Notes: a model not told the origin generated them from the letters alone. A stretch of 50,922 bases of DNA from Candidatus Cloacimonadota bacterium (GCA_016838885.1 JAEKNW010000224.1:1-50922); one strand, 5' to 3'; positions 17,269-28,287 are shown, counted from the stretch's first letter. Numbers and translations are program-made.

Positions 17269-18720
17269 ATGAAATACTTTCTTATAATAATCTCTGTCTT
17301 GCTATTATTATCCTGCGACAGCTCTACCTCTCCCTCGGATGAATCCTTCACCCTCTCAGGTAAGGTATCTCTCATGGATACAGAAGGCAACCCTGTTACC
17401 TCAGGCTTAGAAGATATCATCGTAATGATCTACAACACAGTAGATATTGACCCTGATCTTCTTCAAGTGAAAGCTGATTACCCCCATATAGGAGCTGAGA
17501 TAAACCAAGAAGTTTTCTTCGATATCAGAGATGCTGAACCCATTAAGACGGTTAACTGCAATTCTGCTGGAGAGTATAGTTTTTCTATTGCTAAAGGTGA
17601 TTATAACCTCTGTTACTATAAAGAAGATTATGGCTATAAGTTAATCCATGAGTTAGAGGTTTCTTCTGATCAATCACTGGCTGAAGCTGTTCTTAACGAA
17701 GTTATTTCTCTTGCGGGATCAATTTCAAATTTTACTTTTGAGAGTGGAAAAGTGTATCATATTACAGATGACTTAGTTGTTCCTGCGAATAGTAATATAA
17801 GCTTTGAGACTGGAGCTTATGTCGATGTGGCCAATAATAAGAAGATATTTATGATGGATAGTTTTAATATCACTGAGATAGGAACTGATAATTATGTTAA
17901 AATTAATTCAATTTATAATATAGCAGGTGAAAAGTATATATTTAGAGGGATAGAATGTGTCAATATTAATTCTCTAAATATAAGTAATGTTTCTGTTAAA
18001 AATAGTTCTTCAGCAATACTACTCCAAAGCAGTGTTATTGATGTAACTATTAATAATTGTGTATTATCCAATAACTCAAACTCGATTAGTTCGAATAGTA
18101 ATAGTACTTTTGTGGTAACTAATTGTTTAATAGTAAATAATTCTGGGATAGGTATTACTTCAAATTCTAATAGTGAGATTAAAAACTCAATATTTTTCTC
18201 GAACGACATTGGTTTTAAAATATCTATGAATGCTACCGAGATTTATAATTGCTATTTATTGAATAACTACATGGGAATTAGAACTGTAGGATACCAAGAA
18301 CAAATTATAAGGAATAATGATTTTGATAAAAATGATTATGGAATTACTGCAAGTGGTTCTTCACCTAATATTGAATATAACAGTTTTCGAAATGACAGTA
18401 CAGATATAGAAGTAAACAGAATGTTTATTAGTACAGGTATCTATAATTTTTCAAACCCAATAATCACAAACAATAACTTTTTTAAAGAAGATAGAACAAT
18501 TATTGATTTGATAGGTAAGCATGTAGAGGGTTTACCAGGGGATGAATTCCACGGTAATGGTGTTTCAAGCAACATCAATGCTACTAACAACTATTGGAAA
18601 AGCACTGTATATACCGAATTGTGCGAATATAATACCAATACTGAAGCTAATCAGGGAATTATTTTTTTACCAAAAAGGAATAATGAACTTTCTAATGCTG
18701 GAATAGTTATAGGAGAATAG
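17269..18720 (+). CDS. lipoprotein with right-handed parallel beta-helix repeats
   Basis: MKYFLIIISVLLLLSCDSS signal/lipobox; repeated NCVLSNNSN / NCLIVNNSG / NSIFFSNDIG / NCYLLNNYMG coils. Confidence 0.8.
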   Translation: MKYFLIIISVLLLLSCDSSTSPSDESFTLSGKVSLMDTEGNPVTSGLEDIIVMIYNTVDIDPDLLQVKADYPHIGAEINQEVFFDIRDAEPIKTVNCNSAGEYSFSIAKGDYNLCYYKEDYGYKLIHELEVSSDQSLAEAVLNEVISLAGSISNFTFESGKVYHITDDLVVPANSNISFETGAYVDVANNKKIFMMDSFNITEIGTDNYVKINSIYNIAGEKYIFRGIECVNINSLNISNVSVKNSSSAILLQSSVIDVTINNCVLSNNSNSISSNSNSTFVVTNCLIVNNSGIGITSNSNSEIKNSIFFSNDIGFKISMNATEIYNCYLLNNYMGIRTVGYQEQIIRNNDFDKNDYGITASGSSPNIEYNSFRNDSTDIEVNRMFISTGIYNFSNPIITNNNFFKEDRTIIDLIGKHVEGLPGDEFHGNGVSSNINATNNYWKSTVYTELCEYNTNTEANQGIIFLPKRNNELSNAGIVIGE

Positions 18721-18723
18721 ATT

Positions 18724-19599
18724 ATGAAAGGAATAATATTAGCAGGAGGAGCTGGTTCTAGGCTCCATCCTTTAACTTTTAGTTTATCAAAGCAACTATT
18801 GCCAATATATAATAAACCAATGATCTATTATCCTATGTCCATTTTAATGTTAGCTGGGATAAAAGAGATTTTAATAATTTCCACACCTCATGATTTACCA
18901 AATTTCCAGAAATTATTTGGTGATGGAAGTCAGTTAGGGTTAAAGTTAGAATATGCCGAGCAAGCTCAACCTAATGGATTAGCAGAGGCTTTTATTATTG
19001 GAGAAGACTTTATTGGTCAAGATAATGTATGCCTGATTTTAGGAGATAATATTTTTTATGGGCAAAACTTACCTACCTTATTAACAAGGGTCTCAGATTT
19101 AACAGATGGTGCTGAGATATTTGGTTACTATGTTCATGACCCAGAAAGATATGGCGTGGCTGAGGTAGATGATAAATGGAATGTGCTTTCCATTGAAGAA
19201 AAACCAGACCAACCAAAATCTAATTATGCTGTTGTCGGTTTGTATTTCTACGATAATCAAGTTATTGATATAGCAAAAAATATAAAACCTTCCCAAAGGG
19301 GTGAATTAGAGATTACCTCAGTTAATGAAGAGTATCTCAAACGAGGTCAACTAAAGCTCCACCCTCTTGGTAGAGGTACTACCTGGTTAGATACAGGTAC
19401 TCACGAATCACTTTTAGAAGCAGGAAAGTTTGTTGAGATTATTGAAAAGCGACAGGGATTGAAAATAGCGTGTTTAGAAGAAATTGCCTATCGTAAGGGG
19501 TATATAGATCATAATCAACTCATAAAATGCAGTAAGGCATTTGGTAAGAGCGAGTATGGGGTTTATTTAAAGAATTTGGCTGAAGAAATAAGGAAATAA
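18724..19599 (+). CDS. rfbA: glucose-1-phosphate thymidylyltransferase
   Basis: [74 protein letters not shown]. Confidence 0.95.
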   Translation: MKGIILAGGAGSRLHPLTFSLSKQLLPIYNKPMIYYPMSILMLAGIKEILIISTPHDLPNFQKLFGDGSQLGLKLEYAEQAQPNGLAEAFIIGEDFIGQDNVCLILGDNIFYGQNLPTLLTRVSDLTDGAEIFGYYVHDPERYGVAEVDDKWNVLSIEEKPDQPKSNYAVVGLYFYDNQVIDIAKNIKPSQRGELEITSVNEEYLKRGQLKLHPLGRGTTWLDTGTHESLLEAGKFVEIIEKRQGLKIACLEEIAYRKGYIDHNQLIKCSKAFGKSEYGVYLKNLAEEIRK

Positions 19600-19602
19600 A
19601 CT

Positions 19603-20904
19603 TTGCAAATAGTTGAATGGATTGAATACCAAAGATCGCTAGTTGAGGTAAGAATAGAGCATATCCCCTTTGCAGAGTTATCGAAATGGACATTTTCTCA
19701 ATCAAAAGGAATTATAAAACATGATTCAGGTGGTTTTTTCACTATAGAAGGAATTGAGGTTAAGACATCTTTTGGTGAGAAAAAACGCTGGGATCAACCA
19801 ATAATAAATCAAGCAGAAATTGGTTACTTAGGGTTTATTGTAAGAAAGTTCCAAGATGGTTATAAATTCCTAGTTCAAGCAAAGATTGAACCTGGAAACA
19901 TTAATTATGTTCAGCTCTCTCCAACAATACAGGCAACAAAGAGTAATTTTACCCAAGTCCACGGTGGCAGGAAACCTGATTATTTGGATTATTTTGCTAA
20001 TCCCAATAAAAAAATAGTAGTTGATCAATTACAGTCAGAACAGAGTGAAAGGTTCATCAAAAAAAGAAATAGAAATATTATTATTGAGGTTGAGGATAAG
20101 GTTGAGGATAAGGAGAATTTTATCTGGTTAACCTTAGCGGAAATCAAAGATGCATTGAAATTAGATAATGTTCTTAATATGGATTCTCGTACAGTAATTT
20201 CAAACCTTAATTATTCACTTTTGAACAAATTCTATAATAATGAAATGAATAATGAAAATAATTTTACCAAATCTTTGACATCAATGAATTCTCAACTATA
20301 CACTTTCGCTGAATTAAAATCTTGGTTAACTGAGTTGAAATTTAAATATGATTTAAGCATAAGGTCAAAAAAACTAACAGATCTTAGGGACTGGGAAATT
20401 ACTGATTATGAGATAAGAAGTAAACTTCATAAATTTAAAGTAATTGGGGCTGATATTACTATCTCCAATAGAGAAGTTGCTCATTGGACTCAGCCTTTGA
20501 TGGAGGCTGTAGAGGAAGGTATTTTTGCCTTTATTGTTTCTAATATTAATGGCGTCCTTCATTTTTTAGTACAGGCTAAATTAGAGTCAGGCTGTTTAGA
20601 TAAATTCGAATTAGCTCCAACTATACAATGTTATGAAAGTGAAATAACAACTCCATACTTGGATATATTGAAATCTAATAAGCATAAGATAATCCATGAT
20701 AGTTGGCAGTCTGAAGAAGGTGGCAGGTTTTTTAGAGAACAAAACAGAAATATGATTATAGAAATAAAAGATTATCGAGAGTGCCAACCACTTTCTGAGA
20801 ATTACAGATGGATGACCTTAAATCAACTGTATAGGTTTATGGAATTCAACAATTATGTTAATATTCAAGCAAGAAGCATTTTAGCAACAATAGATTATAG
20901 GTAA
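19603..20904 (+). CDS. NDP-hexose 2,3-dehydratase (EvaA/TylX3-like), TTG start
   Basis: Two internally duplicated halves (HDSGGFFTIEGIEVKT..REKKRWDQPII / FKVIGADITISNREVAHWTQPLM; FLVQAKIEPGNINYVQLSPTIQAT / FLVQAKLESGCLDKFELAPTIQCY). Confidence 0.9.
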   Translation: MQIVEWIEYQRSLVEVRIEHIPFAELSKWTFSQSKGIIKHDSGGFFTIEGIEVKTSFGEKKRWDQPIINQAEIGYLGFIVRKFQDGYKFLVQAKIEPGNINYVQLSPTIQATKSNFTQVHGGRKPDYLDYFANPNKKIVVDQLQSEQSERFIKKRNRNIIIEVEDKVEDKENFIWLTLAEIKDALKLDNVLNMDSRTVISNLNYSLLNKFYNNEMNNENNFTKSLTSMNSQLYTFAELKSWLTELKFKYDLSIRSKKLTDLRDWEITDYEIRSKLHKFKVIGADITISNREVAHWTQPLMEAVEEGIFAFIVSNINGVLHFLVQAKLESGCLDKFELAPTIQCYESEITTPYLDILKSNKHKIIHDSWQSEEGGRFFREQNRNMIIEIKDYRECQPLSENYRWMTLNQLYRFMEFNNYVNIQARSILATIDYR

Positions 20905-20912
20905 TTTAAATA

Positions 20913-21863
20913 ATGAATAGAATAAAAATCGGTGTTTTAGGATGTGCAAGTATAGCAGAAAGAATGATGATTCCAGCTATCATAAGTTCCGATAACTTTG
21001 ATTTGAGATTTGTAGCCAGCAGAAGTAATGATAAGAGTCAAAAATTTGCAAATAAATTTAAATGTGATTATGTTGTGGGTTATGAGAATTTACTGGAGCA
21101 AGATCTTGATGCTATCTATATCCCATTACCCACTGGTATGCATTACCAATGGATAATGAAGAGTTTGGAAGCAGGTAAACATGTTATTGCTGAGAAATCT
21201 CTTGCTACAAATTATCAGGAAGTAAGAGATATAATTGATTTAGCAAGGAAAAAAAATCTCTGTGTCCATGAAAATTTTATGTTTCAATACCATTCTCAGA
21301 TTAAATTTGTGAAAGATAAATTGCCAGAGATTGGTCAAATAAAACTTTTAAGAAGTTCTTTTGGTTTCCCTAAATTTGCAGAACAGTCAAACTTTCGCTA
21401 TAATAAGCTATTAGGTGGAGGAGCCTTATTGGATGCCGGGGCTTATACTATTAAGGCAAGTCAGATTTTTTTAGGATTAGATCAGACTCTTGATTATGCC
21501 TACTTGAACAATGAGGGAAGTGATGTAGATTTTCAAGGAAGCATTGTTCTAAGAAATAAAGACAATATCACAAGTCAATTAGCTTTCGGTTTCGATAATT
21601 TCTATCAAAATAAGATAGAAATCTGGGGAAATTTAGGAAAAATAACAATGAATCGTGCCTTTACAGCCGGACCTGGGGTTAACCCAATAGTTATGATAGA
21701 AAAACAAGGCTCATCGACGGAGTATCAATTATCGGCTGATAACCATTTTATAAAAAGTTTAGAAGTGTTTGCTAAAGCAATTAATTATAGAAACTATAGT
21801 GAACGAGAAAATATATTGAATCAAGCAAGATTAATTAATGAAGTCGTTAATTGGAGAAAATAA
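20913..21863 (+). CDS. Gfo/Idh/MocA family oxidoreductase, probable NDP-hexose 3-ketoreductase
   Basis: IGVLGCASIAERMMIPAI, IYIPLPTGMHYQWIMKSLEAGKHVIAEKSLA; context next to a 2,3-dehydratase. Confidence 0.87.
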   Translation: MNRIKIGVLGCASIAERMMIPAIISSDNFDLRFVASRSNDKSQKFANKFKCDYVVGYENLLEQDLDAIYIPLPTGMHYQWIMKSLEAGKHVIAEKSLATNYQEVRDIIDLARKKNLCVHENFMFQYHSQIKFVKDKLPEIGQIKLLRSSFGFPKFAEQSNFRYNKLLGGGALLDAGAYTIKASQIFLGLDQTLDYAYLNNEGSDVDFQGSIVLRNKDNITSQLAFGFDNFYQNKIEIWGNLGKITMNRAFTAGPGVNPIVMIEKQGSSTEYQLSADNHFIKSLEVFAKAINYRNYSERENILNQARLINEVVNWRK

Positions 21864-23005
21864 TGGTTATACCTTTTAATAAACCATACCTTACAGGAAA
21901 TGAAGAAAAGTATGTTATTGATGCTATAAAAAGCTTAAAACATTGCGGAAATCATCAATACTGCAAAAAAGTAATTGATTTGATGAAAAATAACCATAAT
22001 TTAGGTGAAATATTTCTTGTTCCTTCCGGTACAGCTGCTTTAGAAATGGGAGCACTTTTAGCTGATTTGCAGGTAGGAGATGAAGTAATTCTACCCTCTT
22101 ATACATTTAGCTCAACCGCTAATGCAATTGTGCTTAGAGGAGCAATTCCTGTTTTTTGCGAAGTAGACCCTGAGACGATGAATATTGATGTAACAAAAGT
22201 TGAAGCATTAATTACTGCAAAAACAAAAATGATTGTACCAATTGATTATGCAGGTATTCCCTGTGAAATTGATAAAGTAATGGAGATTGCAAAAAAATAT
22301 AAGTTAATTGTGATGCATGATACTGCACAATCTTACGGAAGTTACTATAAAGGTAAAGCTACTGGAGCCTGGGCAGATCTTGCTACATATAGTTTTCATG
22401 AAACCAAAAACATTACTTGTGGAGAAGGTGGAGCTTTAGTCGTGAATAGACCAGAATGGATTGAAAGAGCTCACTTTTTACAAGAAAAAGGAACTGATCG
22501 AAGGTTGGTTCTTAATGGTGTAAAAAGTAAATATCACTGGGTTGATTATGGTTCAAGTTTTCTTCTTTCAGATATTTTGGCCGCTCACCTTTATGCTCAA
22601 GTAGAGAAAGAAGATGATATTTTTGAAAAAAGAGCACAAGTAACTAAAATGTATTTTGATATTTTTACCAAATACCAAGAACAGGGATTGATTCAAATTC
22701 CTGAAATTACTAAAGATATGAAAATAAATCATCATGCTTTTTGGGTGATTTTTAATACTGTAGCAGAAAAAGAAAAGTTTATAGACTCTCTTAGAGAGCA
22801 AGGTGTTTATGCCTATATAGGTTATATGCCATTGCATTCTGCACCCATGGGAAAAAGTTTTGGTTATGAACCTGAAGATTTACCTATAACTGAAGATGTG
22901 GCATCTAGGCTGGTAAGAATGCCGTTTTGGGGTGGAATATCAAAATCTGAAATAGCACATCTAAAAGATATAATAATTAATACAATGGAAAGGAATATTA
23001 AATAA
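21863..23005 (+). CDS. DegT/DnrJ/EryC1 aminotransferase, WecE/RffA-like (dTDP-4-keto-6-deoxyhexose transaminase); ORF track starts at 21851
   Basis: MVIPFNKPYLTGNEEKYVIDAI, VPSGTAALEMGALL, YSFHETKNITCGEGGALV. Confidence 0.9.
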   Translation: MVIPFNKPYLTGNEEKYVIDAIKSLKHCGNHQYCKKVIDLMKNNHNLGEIFLVPSGTAALEMGALLADLQVGDEVILPSYTFSSTANAIVLRGAIPVFCEVDPETMNIDVTKVEALITAKTKMIVPIDYAGIPCEIDKVMEIAKKYKLIVMHDTAQSYGSYYKGKATGAWADLATYSFHETKNITCGEGGALVVNRPEWIERAHFLQEKGTDRRLVLNGVKSKYHWVDYGSSFLLSDILAAHLYAQVEKEDDIFEKRAQVTKMYFDIFTKYQEQGLIQIPEITKDMKINHHAFWVIFNTVAEKEKFIDSLREQGVYAYIGYMPLHSAPMGKSFGYEPEDLPITEDVASRLVRMPFWGGISKSEIAHLKDIIINTMERNIK

Positions 23006-24717
23006 TGGAAAATTTTCATGGCAAAGAAAAATATCTTGCTTTAATAGCATTAACTATAATTCTTGTTATAAATGTTCCTTATTTAATATTAGGTGATGAT
23101 TTTTACCCTCAATTTGGTTATGATAACCTAGACAGTAATATTATTAATAAAAAAATATTAATTGAGTCTGGGAACATTTTTTCTAGTAGTTCAACAATAA
23201 TAGAAGAGCCTTTATCAGGTATTCCGAGAGTAGCTTTTGGTGCTGAATTCTCATTTCTAAACTTGCTACATTATTTGTTTGATACTCCTATTGCCTATGT
23301 AATGAACATTCTTTTAATTCAATTTATAGGATTTTTAGGTATGATATTATTTTTAAGAGAAAAATATGGCCATAATTCTCTATTCCTAATATATTCAGTA
23401 TCTCTTATATTTTCTCAGCTACCATTTTGGCCAAATGCTGGAATTAGTTTAGCTGGGATTCCATTATTGCTATATTCGTATTTGATTTTTGATAAACGTA
23501 AATTATTAAGTATCGCAATATTGATATTATATGTTGTATATTCAAGTTTTGTACTTACAGGAATTTTCATTATTGGCTTATCTTGGTTGTTTATAATATA
23601 TAAACTATTGGCAAAGCAAAGCTTTAAAAATATCTTGATATACACTATATTGCTTATGCTTCTATACTTTCTACATCAATATAGATTAATTCTTTTTGCT
23701 TTAGATCCATTATACGTTTCACATCGAAGTGAGCTAGTTAAAAAAGTGTTTTCATTTACAAAGTCATTCAATATAGTAACGAAAATATTTTTTGGTGAAT
23801 ATGGTCATAATGTAAAAAAACCCTTATTAATTAGTATGACAACTATAGCGATTTTTATATTTTCACGAATAAGAAGGATTACTATTCATAAAGATATTTA
23901 TGTTTACAGCATATTCATTATCTCAATAGCTTTCATTAGTGTTTTTATTAAAACAGAATTAGGCATATTTCTTACATCTTTTATTAAACCCATAAAAATG
24001 GTTCAATTACAGAGATTTTATTGGTTATTACCACCCTTCTTTTATATGTTATTCTTCCTAGTATTACAAGAAATCTGGAAAACAAAACTTAAGTGGTTAG
24101 TATTGGTTTTATTACTCATTCAATTTTCCCTGGTTTTTCAAAAAAATACTAATTTTAAGCAGTTCCTTAAAACAAGAATTTTAGGTATTGAAACAGATGT
24201 TTTGACATTTAGAGAATTCTATAGTGAAGAACTTTATCACGAAATTAACCAATATATTGGTAAACCTCAAAATACATATCGTGTTGCATCTATCGGACTG
24301 CAACCTGCTTCTGCTTTATATAATGGATTCTATACAATTGATGGTTATTATGGAAACTACCCTGTTGAATATAAACACAAGTTTTTTAAATTAATTGAAC
24401 CTGAACTAATAAAGAACGATAAATTGCTAAACAGATTTCAATCTCAGGGTAGCGTCGTGGTAATAATGTCCAATGAGATAATTAAAAGAAGAGAAGGAAG
24501 AGATTTTGTAATACCATTTGAAACAAAAGATATACCTGATAGGGTAATAAATGATTTACAGTTGAACATAGAAATTTTGCATGAGCTTAATTGTCAGTAT
24601 ATTTTATCCTCTTCAAAAATACTTAATAATGATGAACTTGATCTAAAATACGAGAAATATTTTGAAAGTGATGATTCTCCTTGGGGAATATACTTGTATT
24701 CAGTCTTAGTACACTAA
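23005..24717 (+). CDS. polytopic membrane protein, DUF6044-like
   Basis: Many TM helices; LGDDFYPQFGYDNLDSNIINKKIL; family assignment from memory. Confidence 0.55.
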   Translation: MENFHGKEKYLALIALTIILVINVPYLILGDDFYPQFGYDNLDSNIINKKILIESGNIFSSSSTIIEEPLSGIPRVAFGAEFSFLNLLHYLFDTPIAYVMNILLIQFIGFLGMILFLREKYGHNSLFLIYSVSLIFSQLPFWPNAGISLAGIPLLLYSYLIFDKRKLLSIAILILYVVYSSFVLTGIFIIGLSWLFIIYKLLAKQSFKNILIYTILLMLLYFLHQYRLILFALDPLYVSHRSELVKKVFSFTKSFNIVTKIFFGEYGHNVKKPLLISMTTIAIFIFSRIRRITIHKDIYVYSIFIISIAFISVFIKTELGIFLTSFIKPIKMVQLQRFYWLLPPFFYMLFFLVLQEIWKTKLKWLVLVLLLIQFSLVFQKNTNFKQFLKTRILGIETDVLTFREFYSEELYHEINQYIGKPQNTYRVASIGLQPASALYNGFYTIDGYYGNYPVEYKHKFFKLIEPELIKNDKLLNRFQSQGSVVVIMSNEIIKRREGRDFVIPFETKDIPDRVINDLQLNIEILHELNCQYILSSSKILNNDELDLKYEKYFESDDSPWGIYLYSVLVH

Positions 24718-24762
24718 GCCGTTCTATCGATAATACCAAATTAAAAGCAAGGATTCTCCATA

Positions 24763-26004
24763 TTGTTCACAAAAAAAATATTTCAAAATGTATCACTTTA
24801 TTTTTTTGCATCACTAATCAAAGCAGCGATATCCTTAGCAATAAATCCAATTATTGCTTTAAACATGTCTCATTATGATTATGCTTTAACAGGTTTTTAC
24901 ACATCTTTTAACTCGCTCTTTATGCCTTTTCTGACTTTTATGTTTGGGCAATATTATAGCAGGAATTATTTCAGGTTAAAATCAAGCAAGGATAGGGATA
25001 AATTAGGTGGGAATTTGGTTTCTGCCCAGTTAGTTTTTGGTATGGTTGAATTAGTTATCGTACTGATAGCTTTTTCACTGTATAGTTATTCTAATGATAT
25101 AAAATTTCCCTTGTTACCATACTCAGTAATATCCTTTACAACTATTGTATTTAATTATGTATATACATTTTTCTTACTTAAACTCAAGTTAAGCAGAAAT
25201 GCTAAATCATTTTTCATGTACTCATTATACCATGTTATAATTTTAGTTATCATGAACATAATCTTCGTTGTTCTTCTAAAGACAGGTGGATTAGGAAAAT
25301 TACTAGCACCGTTTGTTACATCATTAATCTTTGCAGTTATTCTTTTCCCCAAAATTAGTAAAGGCATTAACCTCGAAAAAAAAATAACCATAGACGCACT
25401 GAAATTTTGCTGGCCCTTGATTATTGCCGGAGCATTGAGTTACTTTTTTTCAGGGTTTGATAGGTCTTTGTTGGCTAAACTAGATAATGATTATCAATTA
25501 GGGCTATACAATGTGGCAATGACAATCACAGGATTCTTAGTAATAGTTCAAACCTCTATATTGAGCACATTTCAGCCAGATATTTTTAAAGCTGTAGCTG
25601 AGAACAATAAGAAGAAGATAATATTGGTATTAACAGGAATAAATCTGTTAAATACAGTCCCAATATTGATATTCATAATATTAGCACCTTATCTTTTAGA
25701 TATTTTCACAGGTGGGAAATTCACAGAAGCTTACCGATTTGCAAGAATTCTAGCTCTTAAAAATATCACTGCAGGGATGTATTATTCAATTTCTGGATTA
25801 GTTATAGCTTATGGATTCACTAAATGGACACTTGTTTACAAAATTATTGGTTCAATCTTAAGTATTTTTCTGTTTAAGTATTTGGTAAATAGTTACGCAT
25901 TTTACGGTGCAGCCTGGGGGCAAGTGTTTTCTTATTTATCATTAGCTATAATAGCAGCTTCAATTATGATGTTTAACAAAAAAAATCTACACAAAAAGGT
26001 ATAA
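24763..26004 (+). CDS. wzx: oligosaccharide flippase, Wzx-like (PST family), TTG start
   Basis: ~12 TM segments, FFSGFDRSLLAKL, LGLYNVAMTITGF; Wzx-type context. Confidence 0.8.
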   Translation: MFTKKIFQNVSLYFFASLIKAAISLAINPIIALNMSHYDYALTGFYTSFNSLFMPFLTFMFGQYYSRNYFRLKSSKDRDKLGGNLVSAQLVFGMVELVIVLIAFSLYSYSNDIKFPLLPYSVISFTTIVFNYVYTFFLLKLKLSRNAKSFFMYSLYHVIILVIMNIIFVVLLKTGGLGKLLAPFVTSLIFAVILFPKISKGINLEKKITIDALKFCWPLIIAGALSYFFSGFDRSLLAKLDNDYQLGLYNVAMTITGFLVIVQTSILSTFQPDIFKAVAENNKKKIILVLTGINLLNTVPILIFIILAPYLLDIFTGGKFTEAYRFARILALKNITAGMYYSISGLVIAYGFTKWTLVYKIIGSILSIFLFKYLVNSYAFYGAAWGQVFSYLSLAIIAASIMMFNKKNLHKKV

Positions 26005-26005
26005 G

Positions 26006-27100
26006 ATGAAAATTGGAGTTTTGACTTTTCATGGAGCAAAAAATTATGGAGCTATGTTACAGGCATACGCTTTAAGTACTTATATTAGTAATAATATAAA
26101 TTCAGATACTTTGGTGATTGATTTCAGAACAAAAAAAGGCGAAAAAGCTTACAAAATATTTAGAAAGCCAAAGGGATTAAAAGGTTTTCTAAAAGAGATT
26201 AACAAATTTAAATTCTACTTTAATTTAAAAGAAAGACAAAATAGATTTGATGATTTTTTAAAAAATAACTTCATTTTGACAGATAGGTATTTAACATACA
26301 GTGAGTTAGAATCAGATCACAGTGAATTTGATGTTATTATAAGTGGAAGTGATCAGGTGTTTAACCCACACGGAACACAATATGAGACATATCTCTTGAA
26401 ATTTTGCAAGGATGTAGTTAGAAAGGTAGCTTACGCTCCGAGTTTTGGGGTTAAGCAAATACCAAGAACTAAAAACGAGATAATGAAATCTCTTCTAAAC
26501 AAATTTACTTATCTATCTGCAAGAGAAAGAAAGGGGTGTGAAATAATCTACGATTTAACTTCTAGAAAAGTCCCCCAAGTACTCGATCCTGTGTTCCTTC
26601 TTTCTGTAGATGAGTATAAAAAAATTGAGGAACCAGTAAAATTAAAATGGAGTAAATACATTTTATGTTATTCCTTAGTAGGTATTGAAAAGCAATTGGA
26701 TATAGCTATAGAAGTCAAAAAAAGATTAAATATTCCAATTATCTTATTAAAAGATTCAATAAAGATGCGATTTAAAAGAGTTGATAAAATAGTAAGGAAT
26801 GCAGGTCCTTCTGAATTTTTGAATTTGTTTAGAAATGCTGATTTTGTGGTCACAGATTCATTTCACGGGACAGCCTTCTCTATAAATTTTAAGAAGAATT
26901 TTTATTCAACAATAATAATTGAAGAAAAATCAGATAGGATAATTGATTTATTAAATAAAATTGGCCTTTCAAAACAAGTCATCAATTCATCTCAAAATGT
27001 ATCAGACGAAACAATAGAAGTAGATTATACCGAAGCTGATAAGAAACTTGATCAGTGGAGAGTTGAATCCATAAGTTACCTTAAACAAGCCTTGAAATAA
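26006..27100 (+). CDS. polysaccharide pyruvyl transferase family protein
   Basis: MKIGVLTFHGAKNYGAMLQAYAL; VIISGSDQVFNP; FVVTDSFHGTAFSI. Confidence 0.9.
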   Translation: MKIGVLTFHGAKNYGAMLQAYALSTYISNNINSDTLVIDFRTKKGEKAYKIFRKPKGLKGFLKEINKFKFYFNLKERQNRFDDFLKNNFILTDRYLTYSELESDHSEFDVIISGSDQVFNPHGTQYETYLLKFCKDVVRKVAYAPSFGVKQIPRTKNEIMKSLLNKFTYLSARERKGCEIIYDLTSRKVPQVLDPVFLLSVDEYKKIEEPVKLKWSKYILCYSLVGIEKQLDIAIEVKKRLNIPIILLKDSIKMRFKRVDKIVRNAGPSEFLNLFRNADFVVTDSFHGTAFSINFKKNFYSTIIIEEKSDRIIDLLNKIGLSKQVINSSQNVSDETIEVDYTEADKKLDQWRVESISYLKQALK

Positions 27101-27105
27101 AGAAT

Positions 27106-28287
27106 ATGAAAATTTTAGAATTAGATAATAAATGTACTGGTTGTATGGCATGTTTTAATATCTGCCCTGTGAAAGCTATAAGTATGGTTGAAAATGAAGA
27201 AGGTTTTATTTTCCCTAGCATTGATAATAGTATATGTATAAAGTGTTATAAGTGCGAAAACACTTGTCCAGAGATAAACATTGCTAAAAGAACAGATAGA
27301 AATTCAATTAATAAAGTCTTTTATGGTTGGAACAATGACACTTATGTAAGAAAAAAAAGTTCTTCTGGAGGAGTATTTTCGCTACTTGCAGATCAAGTAA
27401 TAAATGTTGGTGGAAAAGTTTATGGGGCGATATATAATCAATCTGAAAATAGGGTATTACATAAATCTTCTGATAATGTAGAGTATGAAAAAATGAGGAA
27501 ATCTAAATATACGCAAAGCTATATAGGCAGTGTATATCGAGATATCAAAGATTCCTTATTAAAAGGAGCAAATGTTTTATTCTCAGGAACCCCATGCCAA
27601 ACAAGTGGCTTGATAAGTTACCTAGGTGATATTAATAAAGATAATTTAATTGTCTGCGATTTTGTTTGCCACGGTGTTCCATCAATGAAAATGCTCAATG
27701 ATAATCTAAACCTCATTAGCAAAAAATTTAATCAAAAGATTATTGATTTTGATTTCAGACCAAAAGTAAAAACATGGGCAGCAGATTTTTTCCAAATTAA
27801 ATATGAGAATAATAAAATTAGGAATATTCCCTGGAGTGAGGATTCTTATTATAGAGGATTTAGCCATAATTTGATATTGAGAAAATCCTGTTATGGATGT
27901 AGATATTCTAGTGAAAAGCATCTTTCAGATATTACTCTAGCTGATTTTTGGGGATACCATAGATATGACAAAGATATTTTCGATAATCAAGGGATTTCTC
28001 TTATCGTGATTAATAGTATAAAGGGGCTTGATTTCATAAACTCAATTCCTGAAGATTTAATTACAAAGCATGAAATTAATAATAAGTTTGCAGATTATAT
28101 ATATGCAAAGCATGATGAAAAGCACTATAATCTAGAAAAAAGAGAACACTTTTTCCGAGATTATGTTAAAGATGGTTACATAAAAGCCATAAAAAAAAAT
28201 AACTTAACAGTCTCATATAAGCTTCTCATAAGAAAAAAAGTAAAAAAAATTTATTATACTACTAAAAAGTTGCTAAACTTGAAATAA
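27106..28287 (+). CDS. FrhB-like coenzyme F420 hydrogenase/dehydrogenase beta-subunit family protein with N-terminal 4Fe-4S ferredoxin domain
   Basis: CTGCMACFNICPVKAI..CIKCYKCENTCPE; SSSGGVFSLLADQVI; LFSGTPCQTSGL; CHGVPS. Confidence 0.9.
   Translation: MKILELDNKCTGCMACFNICPVKAISMVENEEGFIFPSIDNSICIKCYKCENTCPEINIAKRTDRNSINKVFYGWNNDTYVRKKSSSGGVFSLLADQVINVGGKVYGAIYNQSENRVLHKSSDNVEYEKMRKSKYTQSYIGSVYRDIKDSLLKGANVLFSGTPCQTSGLISYLGDINKDNLIVCDFVCHGVPSMKMLNDNLNLISKKFNQKIIDFDFRPKVKTWAADFFQIKYENNKIRNIPWSEDSYYRGFSHNLILRKSCYGCRYSSEKHLSDITLADFWGYHRYDKDIFDNQGISLIVINSIKGLDFINSIPEDLITKHEINNKFADYIYAKHDEKHYNLEKREHFFRDYVKDGYIKAIKKNNLTVSYKLLIRKKVKKIYYTTKKLLNLK

Noticed and set aside
20085-20118. GAGGTTGAGGATAAGGTTGAGGATAAGG repeat in the 2,3-dehydratase gene as another hexamer-element insertion
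   Set aside because: Only a 12-nt duplication encoding VEDKVEDKE in an acidic loop; too short to assign to the array family.
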